Shown: positions 18,114 through 27,708, numbered from the stretch's first letter. The stretch: 64,000 nucleotides of DNA from an uncultured Prevotellaceae bacterium (GCA_900316685.1 ONDS01000004.1:106226-170225); one strand, 5' to 3'. Notes: generated by a model from the sequence alone, not told the origin. Translations and numbers: made by a program.

Positions 18114-18779
18114 TTACCAATCGATAGGTTGAATGCCGTTGTCAGCCAAGTAGCGGTTCGCCTGCGAGAAATGATGATTGCCGAACCACCCGCCTCTGTT
18201 GGCCGAGAGTGGCGAGGGGTGCACCGATTCCAGCACCAGGTTACGCGTCTTGTCGATCATATAGCTCTTGCCCCGCGCATAACCGCCCCATAGCATATAG
18301 ACGATATGCTCACGCTCCTGAGCCAACGCCCGTATCGCCGCGTCGGTGAAGGTGCGCCAGCCCAAGGTGGCATGGCTGTTGGCCAGATGTGCCCTCACGG
18401 TAAGCGTAGCGTTAAGCAGGAGCACCCCTTGCTGCGCCCATCGCGTCAGGTTTCCCGTAGCGGGTATGGGCGCACCGAGGTCATCGTGTATCTCCTTGAA
18501 GATATTCTGCAGCGACGGGGGAAAAGGCACCCCGTCGCATACAGAGAAGCTCAGTCCATGCGCCTGTCCCGGTTCATGATAAGGATCCTGTCCGATGATC
18601 ACCACCTTCACCTTGTCGAAAGGACAGAGGTCGAAGGCATTGAATATCAGTCTTCCGGGCGGATAGCATGTGTTCGTGCGGTATTCTTCGCGCACCTTGG
18701 CGGTCAACAAACCGAAATACGGTTTGTCGAACTCACCCTGCAAACGGGTCTTCCAAGAAGGGTCTATCCGCACATCCAT
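18114..18779 (-). CDS. ung: Uracil-DNA glycosylase
   Basis: 221 aa, family 1 UDG; excises uracil from DNA to start base excision repair. The water-activating Asp65 is in GQDPYHEPGQAHGLSFSV, followed by FPPSLQNIFKEI and LLNATLTVR, and the C-terminal minor-groove loop HPSPLSANRGGWFGNHHFS carries the catalytic His. Full length. It is upstream of, and almost touching, the DUF3109 gene. Confidence 0.97.
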   Translation of the reverse strand: MDVRIDPSWKTRLQGEFDKPYFGLLTAKVREEYRTNTCYPPGRLIFNAFDLCPFDKVKVVIIGQDPYHEPGQAHGLSFSVCDGVPFPPSLQNIFKEIHDDLGAPIPATGNLTRWAQQGVLLLNATLTVRAHLANSHATLGWRTFTDAAIRALAQEREHIVYMLWGGYARGKSYMIDKTRNLVLESVHPSPLSANRGGWFGNHHFSQANRYLADNGIQPIDW

Positions 18780-18782
18780 TAT

Positions 18783-18898
18783 TTATGAATTTAGGAGTTT
18801 GGGAGTTTAGGAGTTTGGGAGTTTAGGAGTTTGGGAGTTTAGACAATAGCTACTTAACTACTTAACTACTTAACTACTTAACTTCTTAACTCCCTCCC
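18783..18898. repeat. Minisatellite GGAGTTTRGGAGTTTGG / TTAACTACTTAACTACT
   Basis: Five copies of GGAGTTT(A/G)G(G)A on the left and five TTAACTACT units on the right fill the gap between gpmI and ung. It is related to 13700-13812 and 20448-20515. No coding potential. Confidence 0.8.
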
Positions 18899-18901
18899 AT
18901 T

Positions 18902-20422
18902 TCAATTATCGCTGATCAGGTTCTCGCCCGTCATGTCAGAGGGTTGTTCCAGTCCCATGATATGCAGGATGGAAGGAGCCACATCAGCCAATCGTCCGTT
19001 CTTCACCTTGGCGCTGTTGTTGTTGGTCACGTAGATGAAAGGCACGGGATTGAGTGAGTGAGCCGTATTGGGCGTACCATCCTCGTTGACGGCATTGTCG
19101 GCATTGCCATGGTCGGCGATGATGATGGCCTCGTAGTCGGCCGCTTTTGCCGCTTCTATCACATCATGCACACAGTGGTCAACGGCCCATACCGCCTTGG
19201 CGATGGCATGGTATACACCCGTGTGTCCCACCATATCGCCATTGGCGAAGTTGACCACGATGAAGTCATATCTTTCTGTTTTGATAGCCTCCACCAGTTT
19301 ATCTTTCACCTCATAGGCACTCATCTCCGGCTTGAGGTCGTAGGTGGCCACCTTGGGCGACGGCACCAGTATACGGTCCTCACCCTCGAAGGGAGCCTCA
19401 CGTCCGCCATTGAAGAAGAAGGTCACGTGGGCGTATTTCTCCGTTTCCGCCGTATGCAGCTGTTTTTTACCAAGCTTGCTGAGATATTCACCGAGCGTAT
19501 CCTCCACATTCTCCTTGGGGAAGAGGATATGCACACCCTTGAAGTTGGCGTCGTAAGGAGTCATGCAATAGTACTGCAGGTTGGGGATGGTGTGCATGCC
19601 CGCCTCCGGCATATCCTGTTGTGTGAGCACCTGTGTGAGTTCCTTGGCACGGTCGTTGCGGAAATTGATGAAGATGACCACATCACCCTCCTGGATTGTA
19701 CCGTCGACCGAGCTGTTGTTGATGGGTTTGATGAACTCATCGGTCACACCCTCGGCATAGCTCTCCTCCATGGCTTTCACCATGTCGGCGCTTTGTTTGC
19801 CCTTGCCCTCTACGAGCAGGTCGTAAGCCTCTTTCACCCTTTCCCATCGTTTGTCGCGGTCCATGGCATAGAAGCGTCCTACGATGCTGGCGATATGCGC
19901 ATCATTCGCCTTGCACACCTTGTCTAATTGGGCGATGAATCCCGCGCCGCTCTTCGGGTCGGTGTCGCGGCCGTCCATGAAACAGTGTACATACGTCTGC
20001 GTAAGACCATACTCCTTGCCTATCTCCACCAGCTTGAACAGATGGTCGAGCGAAGAGTGCACGCCACCATCGGAGGTCAATCCCATGAGGTGCAGCTTCT
20101 TGCCTTTCTCCTTGGCATAGGAATAGGCACTTACTATTTCCTTATTGTTGAGAATGGAGCCGTCGCGGCATGCGCGGTTGATCTTCACCAAGTCTTGGTA
20201 GACCACCCTACCGGCACCGATATTGAGGTGTCCCACCTCGGAGTTGCCCATCTGTCCGTCGGGCAGGCCTACATCTTCGCCCGATGCTTGCAACTGCGAG
20301 TGAGCGCTCACTGCATTGAGATAGTCAAGATAAGGTGTGGGAGTGTTGTATATCACGTCGCCCTCACCATGTTTGCCGATACCCCATCCATCGAGTATCA
20401 TCAAAAGTGCTTTCTTTGCCAT
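18902..20422 (-). CDS. gpmI: 2,3-bisphosphoglycerate-independent phosphoglycerate mutase
   Basis: 506 aa; interconverts 3- and 2-phosphoglycerate in glycolysis with Mn2+. It shows the alkaline-phosphatase-like metal site and phospho-Ser segment MILDGWG and [16 protein letters not shown], the HCFMDGRDT motif, [12 protein letters not shown] and ADHGNAD. Length is normal. Flanking gaps are full of repeats, so its promoter is unclear; TAATTTCG on the minus strand at 20660-20653 is a possible distant -7 box. Confidence 0.97.
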   Translation of the reverse strand: MAKKALLMILDGWGIGKHGEGDVIYNTPTPYLDYLNAVSAHSQLQASGEDVGLPDGQMGNSEVGHLNIGAGRVVYQDLVKINRACRDGSILNNKEIVSAYSYAKEKGKKLHLMGLTSDGGVHSSLDHLFKLVEIGKEYGLTQTYVHCFMDGRDTDPKSGAGFIAQLDKVCKANDAHIASIVGRFYAMDRDKRWERVKEAYDLLVEGKGKQSADMVKAMEESYAEGVTDEFIKPINNSSVDGTIQEGDVVIFINFRNDRAKELTQVLTQQDMPEAGMHTIPNLQYYCMTPYDANFKGVHILFPKENVEDTLGEYLSKLGKKQLHTAETEKYAHVTFFFNGGREAPFEGEDRILVPSPKVATYDLKPEMSAYEVKDKLVEAIKTERYDFIVVNFANGDMVGHTGVYHAIAKAVWAVDHCVHDVIEAAKAADYEAIIIADHGNADNAVNEDGTPNTAHSLNPVPFIYVTNNNSAKVKNGRLADVAPSILHIMGLEQPSDMTGENLISDN

Positions 20423-20447
20423 TTTCTTTGAATTTATTGTTTTTTTC

Positions 20448-20515
20448 TTAGGAGTTTAGGAGTTTGGGAGCTCAGACATTAGCTGAGGGAGTTCGAGAGT
20501 TTAGACATTAGTCTT
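20448..20515. repeat. Minisatellite GGAGTTTAGGAGTTTGGGAG, third location
   Basis: Same low-complexity family as 13700-13812 and 18783-18898, again in the leader region of a gene (gpmI). The following 20516-20800 is AT-rich with short GTCATTACGTTATTACG repeats and no convincing gene. Confidence 0.7.
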
Positions 20516-20808
20516 TCTTTGTGGGGACTTATTCGTCATTACGTCATTACGTTATTACGTTATTACGATATTTCAAATTTCAAATTACAAAATTTCGCCC
20601 CTAACCTCTTGCTTCTTGCCCATTCTCTTGCCTTTCCCTTCCTTGGACGCTGCGAAATTACAAAAAAAAATGGAAACAGCATCGACAATCAGGCAAAAAT
20701 CGAGAAAAGGACGGTCGAAGAGGCACAAAAGCCAAGAATGTAAAGAAATTATTGTTAAAATATTATAAAACTACACCATTAAAAGTACCTAAAACCCTAA
20801 AAGAGCCT

Positions 20809-20816
20809 TATATTTG
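20809..20816 (+). promoter_or_regulatory. -7 box for the YiiX-like lipoprotein gene
   Basis: TATATTTG matches TAnnTTTG, about 88 nt before the start codon. Confidence 0.5.
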
Positions 20817-20903
20817 CAAAATCATCCATACTGGGGCGATAAAAACGTGTGTGAACGGCTTCTCGCCCTGCGATATGTTCTTTAAAATAGTATACGACAC
20901 CAA

Positions 20904-21527
20904 ATGACCACCAAAAGAAAAATCAATATACTCCTTTTCCTTATGGCATGCTTGCCCCTAATAATAGGGTGTGGAGGTATTGATGGCGAACGGTGCATCA
21001 TGCCTAAGGGTGCGACCCTCCAGACCGGCGATGTGGTGTTCCGCCGCGGAGGTGGTTTTACGAGCCATGCCGTGCTGTTGGCCGATCGCCATGGTCACTA
21101 TTCCCACTCCGGCATCGTGGTCGACTCGGCGGGAGTGAAGATGATAGTGCATGCCGTACCCGGTGAGCCTGATTACGAAGGCGACGACGACAGGGTGAAG
21201 ATGGACCGACCGGAGAAGTTCTTCTCCAACGAATATGCCAACGCCGGAGAGATATGCCGTCCGAAAGACTCGTTGGTGGCACAAAAGGCGGCTGAATATG
21301 CGTTGCGAGCCTATCGCAGGCACACGCTCTTCGACCACGACTACGACAGTGCCGACACCACGAAGCTCTACTGCACAGAGCTGGTGGTCCGTGCCTATGA
21401 ATACGGCGGTGTGCGCCTGACGGGCGAGCCTACACATGAGTTCCACCTTCCAGCGGTAAACACCATCTGTTGGTTGCCCTCCGACCTCCACCAGTCGCCC
21501 TACTTGGAATCGATTATTTTTTTCTAA
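20904..21527 (+). CDS. YiiX-like NlpC/P60-fold lipoprotein hydrolase
   Basis: 207 aa. A lipoprotein signal (LPLIIGCG) puts it on a membrane facing the periplasm or surface. The permuted papain-like (YiiX/YebB) fold is shown by LQTGDVVFRRG at the start, the catalytic His in YSHSGIVV, and the catalytic Cys in LYCTELVVRAYE near residue 155. Family members are predicted amidases or thioesterases acting on the cell wall or lipids. The next lipoprotein gene begins 20 bp after its stop, so they are probably one transcript. Confidence 0.88.
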   Translation: MTTKRKINILLFLMACLPLIIGCGGIDGERCIMPKGATLQTGDVVFRRGGGFTSHAVLLADRHGHYSHSGIVVDSAGVKMIVHAVPGEPDYEGDDDRVKMDRPEKFFSNEYANAGEICRPKDSLVAQKAAEYALRAYRRHTLFDHDYDSADTTKLYCTELVVRAYEYGGVRLTGEPTHEFHLPAVNTICWLPSDLHQSPYLESIIFF

Positions 21528-21547
21528 CTTTATAAACATTTACGACA

Positions 21548-21964
21548 ATGAGAAAATTATTAGGCTTTTTCGCTGCTTTCGCAGCAGTAGCATTCATGAG
21601 TTGCAGCGGTGGTGCCGGTGGTGCCGCCACCCCCACTGAGGTTGCAGAACAGTCGATGAAGTGCATCCAGAACAAGGACTACAAAGGTTATGTAGACCTG
21701 ATCAACTTCCCCGAGACCATGAAGGAGTCGGAGGTGAAGACCCAGAAGGAGATGTACGTCAACATGATGGAGAACAAGATGAAGGAAAGCGTTGAGAAGG
21801 CTGGCGGTATCAAGGAATTCAAGGCTGCCGGTGAAGAGAACGTGACCGACACCACCGCCACCGTGAAGATGAACGTGACCTATGGCAACGACTCCACCGC
21901 CGTACAGAATGTGGACTGCGTGAAGACCAAGGACGGTTCATGGAAGCTGAAGAGCAACAAGTAA
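21548..21964 (+). CDS. DUF4878 lipoprotein
   Basis: 138 aa. Lipoprotein signal (AAVAFMSCSGG), then an NTF2-like DUF4878 domain: PTEVAEQSMKCIQNKDYKGY, NVTDTTATVKMNVTYGNDS and the closing VKTKDGSWKLKSNK. It is probably a small envelope protein of unknown ligand. It shares the transcript of the YiiX-like gene and is followed by a strong terminator. Confidence 0.88.
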   Translation: MRKLLGFFAAFAAVAFMSCSGGAGGAATPTEVAEQSMKCIQNKDYKGYVDLINFPETMKESEVKTQKEMYVNMMENKMKESVEKAGGIKEFKAAGEENVTDTTATVKMNVTYGNDSTAVQNVDCVKTKDGSWKLKSNK

Positions 21965-21987
21965 TCACTCGTCTGCTAACGACACAT

Positions 21988-22022
21988 CTCGGGCTTGGCC
22001 AATCGGCCAAGCCCGATTTTTT
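21988..22022 (+). terminator. Intrinsic terminator of the lipoprotein pair
   Basis: TCGGGCTTGGCC-AATC-GGCCAAGCCCGA followed by T6; perfect 12-bp stem. Confidence 0.95.
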
Positions 22023-22038
22023 CATAAGATAGGCTACA

Positions 22039-22097
22039 TCTCGGAATAAAAAATGAACGAGTTCATTTTGTTCTTCAATTGGTTTTCACTATCTTTG
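22039..22097 (+). promoter_or_regulatory. Helicase promoter within a dispersed repeat
   Basis: CTCGGAATAAAAAATG, an ATGAA-cgag-TTCAT inverted repeat, TTTG at 22067-22070, 19 nt, and TATCTTTG at 22090-22097. The first 37 bp match the gyrB upstream repeat and the box spacing is identical. Confidence 0.85.
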
Positions 22098-22114
22098 CCA
22101 AGGAATTACGAGAC

Positions 22115-24082
22115 ATGCCAACAACCAACCCCATATTGGAACTGCAACGCCAACGGCTGCTACTCGAGATAGAGTACAGCACCGAGAAGGAAGCCTATCG
22201 TCGCCAAACGGAGACGATGGGGCTGGCACGTCAGGTGAAGCGAGGCGATGCCTGGTATCCCATCCGCGTGGGACGCAGCTACTGGAACTCGCTGAACCAG
22301 TTGGCGTTGGAGCTGTTCCGCACCGGCGACGACGAGATTACCCATAATTTCGAATACGGCCGTCCAGTGTGCCTGTTCCGTGTGGAGGAACACGAGGGCA
22401 AGAGCGAGATACGCTATGCCCAGCAACCCGGCGTGGTGAGCTATGCCGATGGCGACCGCATGGTCATCACGCTGCCCGATGGTGCCCCCGTGGTGGAATG
22501 GCAGAACCGCGAGCATGTGGGCATACAGCTGTTCTTCGACGAGACATCCTATAGGCTGATGTTCGAAGCCCTCGACCGCGTGATGCAAGCCAAGGGCAAC
22601 CGCTTAGCCTACCTGCGCGACCTGTTCTACTCTCACCAGACAGCCCAGACCTTCCGTTTCGAAGCCCTCCGCTTCCCTTGGCTCAACAGCACCCAGGAAC
22701 GGGCCGTCAACGAGGTGCTGCGCGCCAAGGACGTGCTGGTGGTGCATGGCCCGCCGGGCACGGGCAAGACCACGACGCTGGTCGAAGCCATCGACGAGAC
22801 CCTGCGACGTGAGAGCCAGGTATTGGTGTGCGCCCAGAGCAACATGGCCGTAGACTGGATCAGCGAGCAGCTGGTGGACCGGGGCATCAACGTGCTGCGC
22901 ATCGGCAACCCCACCCGCGTGAACGACAAGATGCTCAGTTTTACCTACGAACGTCGTTTCGAGGCCCATCCCGACTACCCGCAGTTATGGAGCATCCGCA
23001 AGACGATACGCGAGATGCGTTCGCAGCGCAGGAAGAGCGGCGAGAGCTACCACCAACGCCTCGACCGCCTGAAGTCACGCGCCACGGAGATTGAGCTGCG
23101 CATCCACCAGGAACTAATGGACAGCGCCCGCGTCATCGCCAGCACCCTCGTAGGCGCCGCCAACCGGTTGCTCGACGGCCAGAAGTTCGGCACCCTGTTC
23201 ATCGACGAGGCCGCCCAGGCCTTGGAAGCGGCCTGCTGGATACCCATCCGCCGGGTGTCGCGCGTCATCTTCGCCGGCGACCATTGCCAATTGCCGCCCA
23301 CCGTAAAGAGCATCGCCGCCCTGAAAGGCGGCCTGGGCATGACGCTGATGGAGCGCATCGTGGAGAACAAGCCCGAGGTGGTGACATTGTTGCAGGTGCA
23401 ATACCGTATGCGCGAGGAAATCATGCGTTTCTCGTCGCAGGAGTTCTACGAGGGCAAGGTAAGCACGGCGCCACAGGTGCGCCATCGCAGCATCCTCGAC
23501 TATGATGAGCCTATCACCTGGATAGACACCGCGGGAGAGGACTTCCATGAGACCTTCGTGGGCGAGACCTTCGGACGCATCAACAAGGCCGAGGCGGAGC
23601 TGACCCTCGACACCCTGCAGCAGTATTATTCACGCATCGGCAAGCAGCGCATCCTCGACGAACGTATCGATGTGGGCATCATCTCCCCCTATCGGGCACA
23701 GGTGCAATACCTACGCCGGCAGATACGCAAGAAGGAGTTTTTCAAGCCCTTCCGCCACCTCATCGCCGTGAACACCGTCGACGGGTTCCAGGGCCAGGAG
23801 CGCGACATCATCCTCATCTCACTGGTCCGTGCCAACGACGAGGGACAGATAGGTTTCCTTCGCGACCTACGCCGCATGAATGTGGCCATCACCCGTGCCC
23901 GCATGAAACTCATCATCCTTGGCGACAGCCAGACCATGACCCGCCACCCCTTCTACAAGCGGCTGTATGAGTATGTGAAAGGGAAGGCCTCCCCCCTGCC
24001 CCCTCCCAAGGAGGGGGAGCAAGGAGCATGGGACAAGGAGCAAGAGGATGGCCTGCCAAGAATTGGGAAGGCTATACATTAA
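22115..24082 (+). CDS. SF1B DNA/RNA helicase (IGHMBP2/Upf1-like)
   Basis: 655 aa. The start at 22115 is 18 nt after the -7 box; the longer frame would begin within the promoter. Motifs in order: LNSTQERAVNEVL (Q-motif region), Walker A VVHGPPGTGKTTT, motif Ia VCAQSNMAVDWISEQL, Walker B LFIDEAAQALEA, motif III AGDHCQLPPTVKS, motif IV ISPYRAQVQYLRRQI, motif V VNTVDGFQGQERDIILISLV, and motif VI NVAITRARMKLIILGD. Predicted 5'-3' ATP-dependent nucleic-acid unwinding. The last 30 residues (KASPLPPPKEGEQGA onward) are encoded by a GC-rich palindrome plus low-complexity DNA and replace whatever natural C-terminus existed. Confidence 0.92.
   Translation: MPTTNPILELQRQRLLLEIEYSTEKEAYRRQTETMGLARQVKRGDAWYPIRVGRSYWNSLNQLALELFRTGDDEITHNFEYGRPVCLFRVEEHEGKSEIRYAQQPGVVSYADGDRMVITLPDGAPVVEWQNREHVGIQLFFDETSYRLMFEALDRVMQAKGNRLAYLRDLFYSHQTAQTFRFEALRFPWLNSTQERAVNEVLRAKDVLVVHGPPGTGKTTTLVEAIDETLRRESQVLVCAQSNMAVDWISEQLVDRGINVLRIGNPTRVNDKMLSFTYERRFEAHPDYPQLWSIRKTIREMRSQRRKSGESYHQRLDRLKSRATEIELRIHQELMDSARVIASTLVGAANRLLDGQKFGTLFIDEAAQALEAACWIPIRRVSRVIFAGDHCQLPPTVKSIAALKGGLGMTLMERIVENKPEVVTLLQVQYRMREEIMRFSSQEFYEGKVSTAPQVRHRSILDYDEPITWIDTAGEDFHETFVGETFGRINKAEAELTLDTLQQYYSRIGKQRILDERIDVGIISPYRAQVQYLRRQIRKKEFFKPFRHLIAVNTVDGFQGQERDIILISLVRANDEGQIGFLRDLRRMNVAITRARMKLIILGDSQTMTRHPFYKRLYEYVKGKASPLPPPKEGEQGAWDKEQEDGLPRIGKAIH
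23986..24017. repeat. GC-rich palindrome at the 3' end of the helicase gene (inverted orientation)
   Basis: GGCCTCCCCCCTG arm followed by CCCCCTCC-CAAG-GAGGGGG. This is the reverse complement of the 1693 and 36591 units and is translated as ASPLPPPKEG. Confidence 0.85.
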
Positions 24083-24189
24083 CCGTTCGTTAGAACTCTC
24101 ACTTCTCCGCACTCACATCTATGCCCGCGACCCTAACCCTTCAGAACAACGAATTGCACGAATGAGATGCAACAACGAATTTCACGAAT

Positions 24190-24263
24190 TCTGACAGCAC
24201 CCTCAACCCTCAACCCTCAACCTTAAACCCTCAACACTCAACCCTCAACCCTCAACACTCAAC
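24190..24263. repeat. CCCTCAA / CACTCAA heptamer minisatellite
   Basis: About ten tandem heptamers (ACCCTCA or ACACTCA) lead directly to the ATG of the next gene. The gap 24083-24189 also holds CTCACTTCTCCGCACTCA and a GAATTGCACGAATG/GAATTTCACGAATT pair. Confidence 0.8.
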
Positions 24264-24264
24264 C

Positions 24265-24657
24265 ATGCTACAACAAGACTATATCATGCGATTGATTCGC
24301 GAATTCATGGCCGCGCTACAGCGGTTTCTGGAAAAGAACGAGAGGGAAGACAAACAGGAAGCCCTCCGCGACCTCTATCGCCAGTACCTCGGCGAATATG
24401 AGCTATACCATACCACCACAATGGAGGAGGTGATGCAGTCGTTTGAGCGTTTCCCCCAAGAACAGCGCATCCACCGCATGGAGATGCTCGCCGAACTGTA
24501 TTATGTGGAGGCCGACATGAAGTCGGAACCCACCCGCAGCGAACTGCTGCGCCGCGCCCTCCTGCTCTTCCAGTTCATCGACCGCCATGGCAAGACCTTC
24601 TCCTTCGAGCGAATGGATAAGATAGACAGGATCAATGCCAAGCTGGTGTCGGACTAG
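24265..24657 (+). CDS. Conserved-looking small helical protein, function unknown
   Basis: 130 aa, all alpha-helical and charged: YIMRLIREFMAALQRFLEK, LRDLYRQYLGEYELYH, YYVEADMKSEPTRSELLRRA. No signal, no Cys. It loosely resembles DUF6483-type proteins of about 120 aa that start DYIMRLIxxFxxAL; this is a recollection and has not been verified. Codon use is like its neighbours and no frame interruption is seen, which supports a real gene. Confidence 0.65.
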   Translation: MLQQDYIMRLIREFMAALQRFLEKNEREDKQEALRDLYRQYLGEYELYHTTTMEEVMQSFERFPQEQRIHRMEMLAELYYVEADMKSEPTRSELLRRALLLFQFIDRHGKTFSFERMDKIDRINAKLVSD

Positions 24658-24723
24658 TCGGACCTGTCAGACCAGTCAGACCATTAAATTCCCGAAATTG
24701 TTGGCTGTTTTGGAAAAATCCAT

Positions 24724-24731
24724 TAATTTTG
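24724..24731 (+). promoter_or_regulatory. -7 box for the endonuclease gene
   Basis: TAATTTTG, 23 nt before the start codon; GTTG about 20 nt upstream is a weak -33 element. Confidence 0.55.
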
Positions 24732-24753
24732 CAGAAAAATAACTACTAACGAT

Positions 24754-27681
24754 ATGAATATCAAGAGAAATATCCTGTTTGTGATGCTCTTAGTGGCATT
24801 CACAGGAGCGTGGGCACAGAAACCCTACGACAGAGCCACCTACTATTCCTCGGCTACCGGCACAAGTGGCGCCGCGCTGAAGACCGCCCTCTGCGCCATC
24901 ATCGAAGACCACACCACGTTGAGCTACGGCAGCCTGAACAGCCACTACGCCGATACCGACCTGCGGCCCGACGGCAAGCTCTGGGACATGTATTCCGACA
25001 TGACCAACTACACCCTCGACGATGCCGGCAGTGGCACCGAGGGAGCGGGTTACAACAAGGAGCACTCCCTGCCCAAGAGTTGGTTCGGCGGCGACCCGCC
25101 CATGTATTCCGACATCGTGCACGTCGTACCGGCAGACAGTTGGGTGAACTCCATGCGCAGCAACTTACCCTTCGGTGAGACGAGCAACCCCGAGAAATGG
25201 TCGAACAACAAGTTCAGCAAGAAGGGACCATGCGACAGCAGCATCGGCTACAGCGGCACCGTGTTCGAGCCCAACGACGAGTACAAAGGCGACTTCGCCC
25301 GTATCTATTTCTATATGGTGACCTGCTATGAGAACAAGATCAAGACATCGTCGTGGAGCGGTGGCATGTTCCAGAGCGGTGCCTATCCCGCCTTCCAGGA
25401 ATGGGCCTTGCGCATGTTGCTGCGCTGGGCCGAGGAAGACCCCGTGAGCCAGAAGGAGATAGACCGCAACAACGGCGTGTGGAAGGTACAAGGCAACCGC
25501 AACCCCTATGTCGACTACCCTGGACTGGAGCAATATGTGTGGGGCGACATGACCGACGTGGCATTCGACGCCGCCAACTATTCCGGTGCAACTGTGGAAA
25601 CGGTGTCCACACCTATCATCACCCCCAACTCGGGCACCTACTTCGGCGAGCAGACCGTGAGCATCAGTTGCAGCACCGAGGGAGCCACCATCCATTACAC
25701 CACCGACGGCAGCATGCCTACGGCGGAGAGCACGATCTATAGCGCACCGTTCGTCGTCAGCACCACCACCACGGTGAAAGCCATCGCCGTCTTAGACGAG
25801 GCATCCAGCCGTGTAGCCTCCGTGGTGCTCCAGATCAAGGACAGTGGCGGCGAGATTGCCGAGGGTACCATCTGGTCGGAAGACTTCGCGGGTTATGCCG
25901 AGGGCACCAACGTGGCCGCTGTGCAGAACCCCGCCGCCGACTACTCCTCGGGCGACAACGGGCAATATACCAAGATTTACAATGCCAGCAACGCCGGTGG
26001 AGAAGCACCTGAGCTGCTCGTCCCCAGAAGCAGCCGCAATTCCTACTTCCAGGCCATGGTGAGCTTAAACGGAGCCAGTGGCCAGCTGACCTTGACGTTC
26101 CACGCCAACAACAAGAACATCAGCCTGACGACCACCACCACGGGCGTGACCATCGGCTCGTTCACCTACGACTCGGACAACAAGTATTACACCTTCCCCA
26201 TCACCGTGGCCGAGGGTGTGAGCACGATGACCCTGAAGTTCGAAACCACCACCGATAGCAACACCCGTGTGGACGACTTCCTCCTCACTGCGCCGACAGA
26301 GCAAGAACTCATACCTGTCATTCTGGCTTTCGACCCCACCGAGGTGAGCGCCGTGATGGGCGAGGCCTTCACCGAGCCCACGCTGGTCATCACGCCGAGC
26401 GACGCGCAGATCGCCGTCACCTATCGTAGCGACAACACCGATGTGGCCACCGTCAACGCCACCACGGGCAAGGTGACGCTCGTGGGAACCGGTGCCGCCA
26501 ACATCATCGCCTCGTTCGAGGGCGACGACACCTATATGGAGGCCGAGGATGCCGCCTACCTGCTCACCGTGAGCGAAGGACAGGAGCCACCCATCATCGG
26601 CGGCGAGGGCATCTATGCCAAGATAGAGAGCACCGATGAGTTGGAAAGCGGCAAGAACTACCTGTTGGTGTATGAACCCAAGACGAAGGCCTACGCCGGT
26701 TTCGATGGCGAGAGCTGGGGCCTGTCGACCGATGTGACCATCGACCAAAGCACCATCGACATGACCGACGAAGCCAATGCCGATGCTCATGTGCTCGTGC
26801 TCGAACAGACCGCTGACGGTGCTTGGACCATCAAGGATGGCAATGTCTATCTCGCCTTGACCTCCAACAAGAACACGCTCACCACCCAGACCTCCGCCAC
26901 GGCGACAGGCACGAAGTGGACCATCAGCTTCACCGACGGCCAGGCACGCATTAACAATGTGGAGCACAGCAACTATTACTTGCAGTTCAATGATGCCTCC
27001 AACCAGCTGAAATTCCGCTGCTATGGAGATACCCAGAAGAACCCCATGCTCTACAAGGAGCAGGAGGCCGAACCCGTGGAGATCACCATCGGCAGCGCCG
27101 GCTATGCCACCTTATATTATGGTGACCGCCACCTCGTGGTGCCCGCCGACGTGACCGCCACCACCTATACGGTAAGCGACGGACAGTTGACCGCCACCCA
27201 TCAGTACGGTGCCGACGAGGTGATACCCGCCGCCACCGGTGTGGTGCTGCACGCCCCGCAAGGCACCTACTCCTTTGCCGTTACGAGCACCGAGGGCACG
27301 ACACCCGAGAGCAACATGCTGCGCGGCTCCGACGAGGATGCCACCACCACCGGCGAGGCCGATGGGGATTATAAATTCTATATCCTCTCGCTGAACGCCA
27401 AGAACGAGCCGGAGTCCATCGGTTTCTATTATAAGGTAGCCGACGGCGGCGCGTTCACCAATGGCGCCCATAAGGCCTACTTGGCCGTTCCCGCCGAAGT
27501 GGCATTAGGAGCCAACGCCTTCATGCTCGACCCAACACAGACGACAGGCATCGAGGAGATGGAGAATCCCTCACCTATCGCCGGGGGAGCCATCTACACG
27601 ATCAGCGGCCAGCGGGTGACCGGCTCCCACCTGCCCAAGGGTATTTATATCCAGAACGGTAAGAAGAGGGTGATACGTTGA
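24754..27681 (+). CDS. Secreted endonuclease I (EndA-type) with accessory domains and sorting-like tail
   Basis: 975 aa. Signal peptide (VAFTGAWAQ). Residues 23-270 match endonuclease I (non-specific His-Me nuclease): GYNKEHSLPKSWFG with His104, then MYSDIVHVVPADSWVNSMRS and NPYVDYPGLEQYVWGD. Next come a chitobiase C-terminal-like beta module (TPIITPNSGTYFGEQTVSI, ATIHYTTDGSMPT) at about 285-365, a discoidin- or galactose-binding-like region, a Big-type Ig module (DVATVNATTGKVTLVGTG), a lectin- or RICIN-like unit, and the ATLYYG...VVPAxVTATTY...IPAATGVVL module shared with the protein at 4003. The tail TGIEEM...YTISGQRVTG...KGIYIQNGKKRVIR is the shared sorting-like end. It probably degrades extracellular DNA for nutrients. 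Confidence 0.9.
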   Translation: MNIKRNILFVMLLVAFTGAWAQKPYDRATYYSSATGTSGAALKTALCAIIEDHTTLSYGSLNSHYADTDLRPDGKLWDMYSDMTNYTLDDAGSGTEGAGYNKEHSLPKSWFGGDPPMYSDIVHVVPADSWVNSMRSNLPFGETSNPEKWSNNKFSKKGPCDSSIGYSGTVFEPNDEYKGDFARIYFYMVTCYENKIKTSSWSGGMFQSGAYPAFQEWALRMLLRWAEEDPVSQKEIDRNNGVWKVQGNRNPYVDYPGLEQYVWGDMTDVAFDAANYSGATVETVSTPIITPNSGTYFGEQTVSISCSTEGATIHYTTDGSMPTAESTIYSAPFVVSTTTTVKAIAVLDEASSRVASVVLQIKDSGGEIAEGTIWSEDFAGYAEGTNVAAVQNPAADYSSGDNGQYTKIYNASNAGGEAPELLVPRSSRNSYFQAMVSLNGASGQLTLTFHANNKNISLTTTTTGVTIGSFTYDSDNKYYTFPITVAEGVSTMTLKFETTTDSNTRVDDFLLTAPTEQELIPVILAFDPTEVSAVMGEAFTEPTLVITPSDAQIAVTYRSDNTDVATVNATTGKVTLVGTGAANIIASFEGDDTYMEAEDAAYLLTVSEGQEPPIIGGEGIYAKIESTDELESGKNYLLVYEPKTKAYAGFDGESWGLSTDVTIDQSTIDMTDEANADAHVLVLEQTADGAWTIKDGNVYLALTSNKNTLTTQTSATATGTKWTISFTDGQARINNVEHSNYYLQFNDASNQLKFRCYGDTQKNPMLYKEQEAEPVEITIGSAGYATLYYGDRHLVVPADVTATTYTVSDGQLTATHQYGADEVIPAATGVVLHAPQGTYSFAVTSTEGTTPESNMLRGSDEDATTTGEADGDYKFYILSLNAKNEPESIGFYYKVADGGAFTNGAHKAYLAVPAEVALGANAFMLDPTQTTGIEEMENPSPIAGGAIYTISGQRVTGSHLPKGIYIQNGKKRVIR

Positions 27682-27689
27682 AAGAAATA

Positions 27690-27708
27690 AGAGGTGAGAG
27701 GTGAGAGA
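27690..27708. repeat. GAGGTGAGAGGTGAGAG low-complexity repeat
   Basis: Second location of the GTGAGARG family, immediately before a terminator hairpin. Confidence 0.6.
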
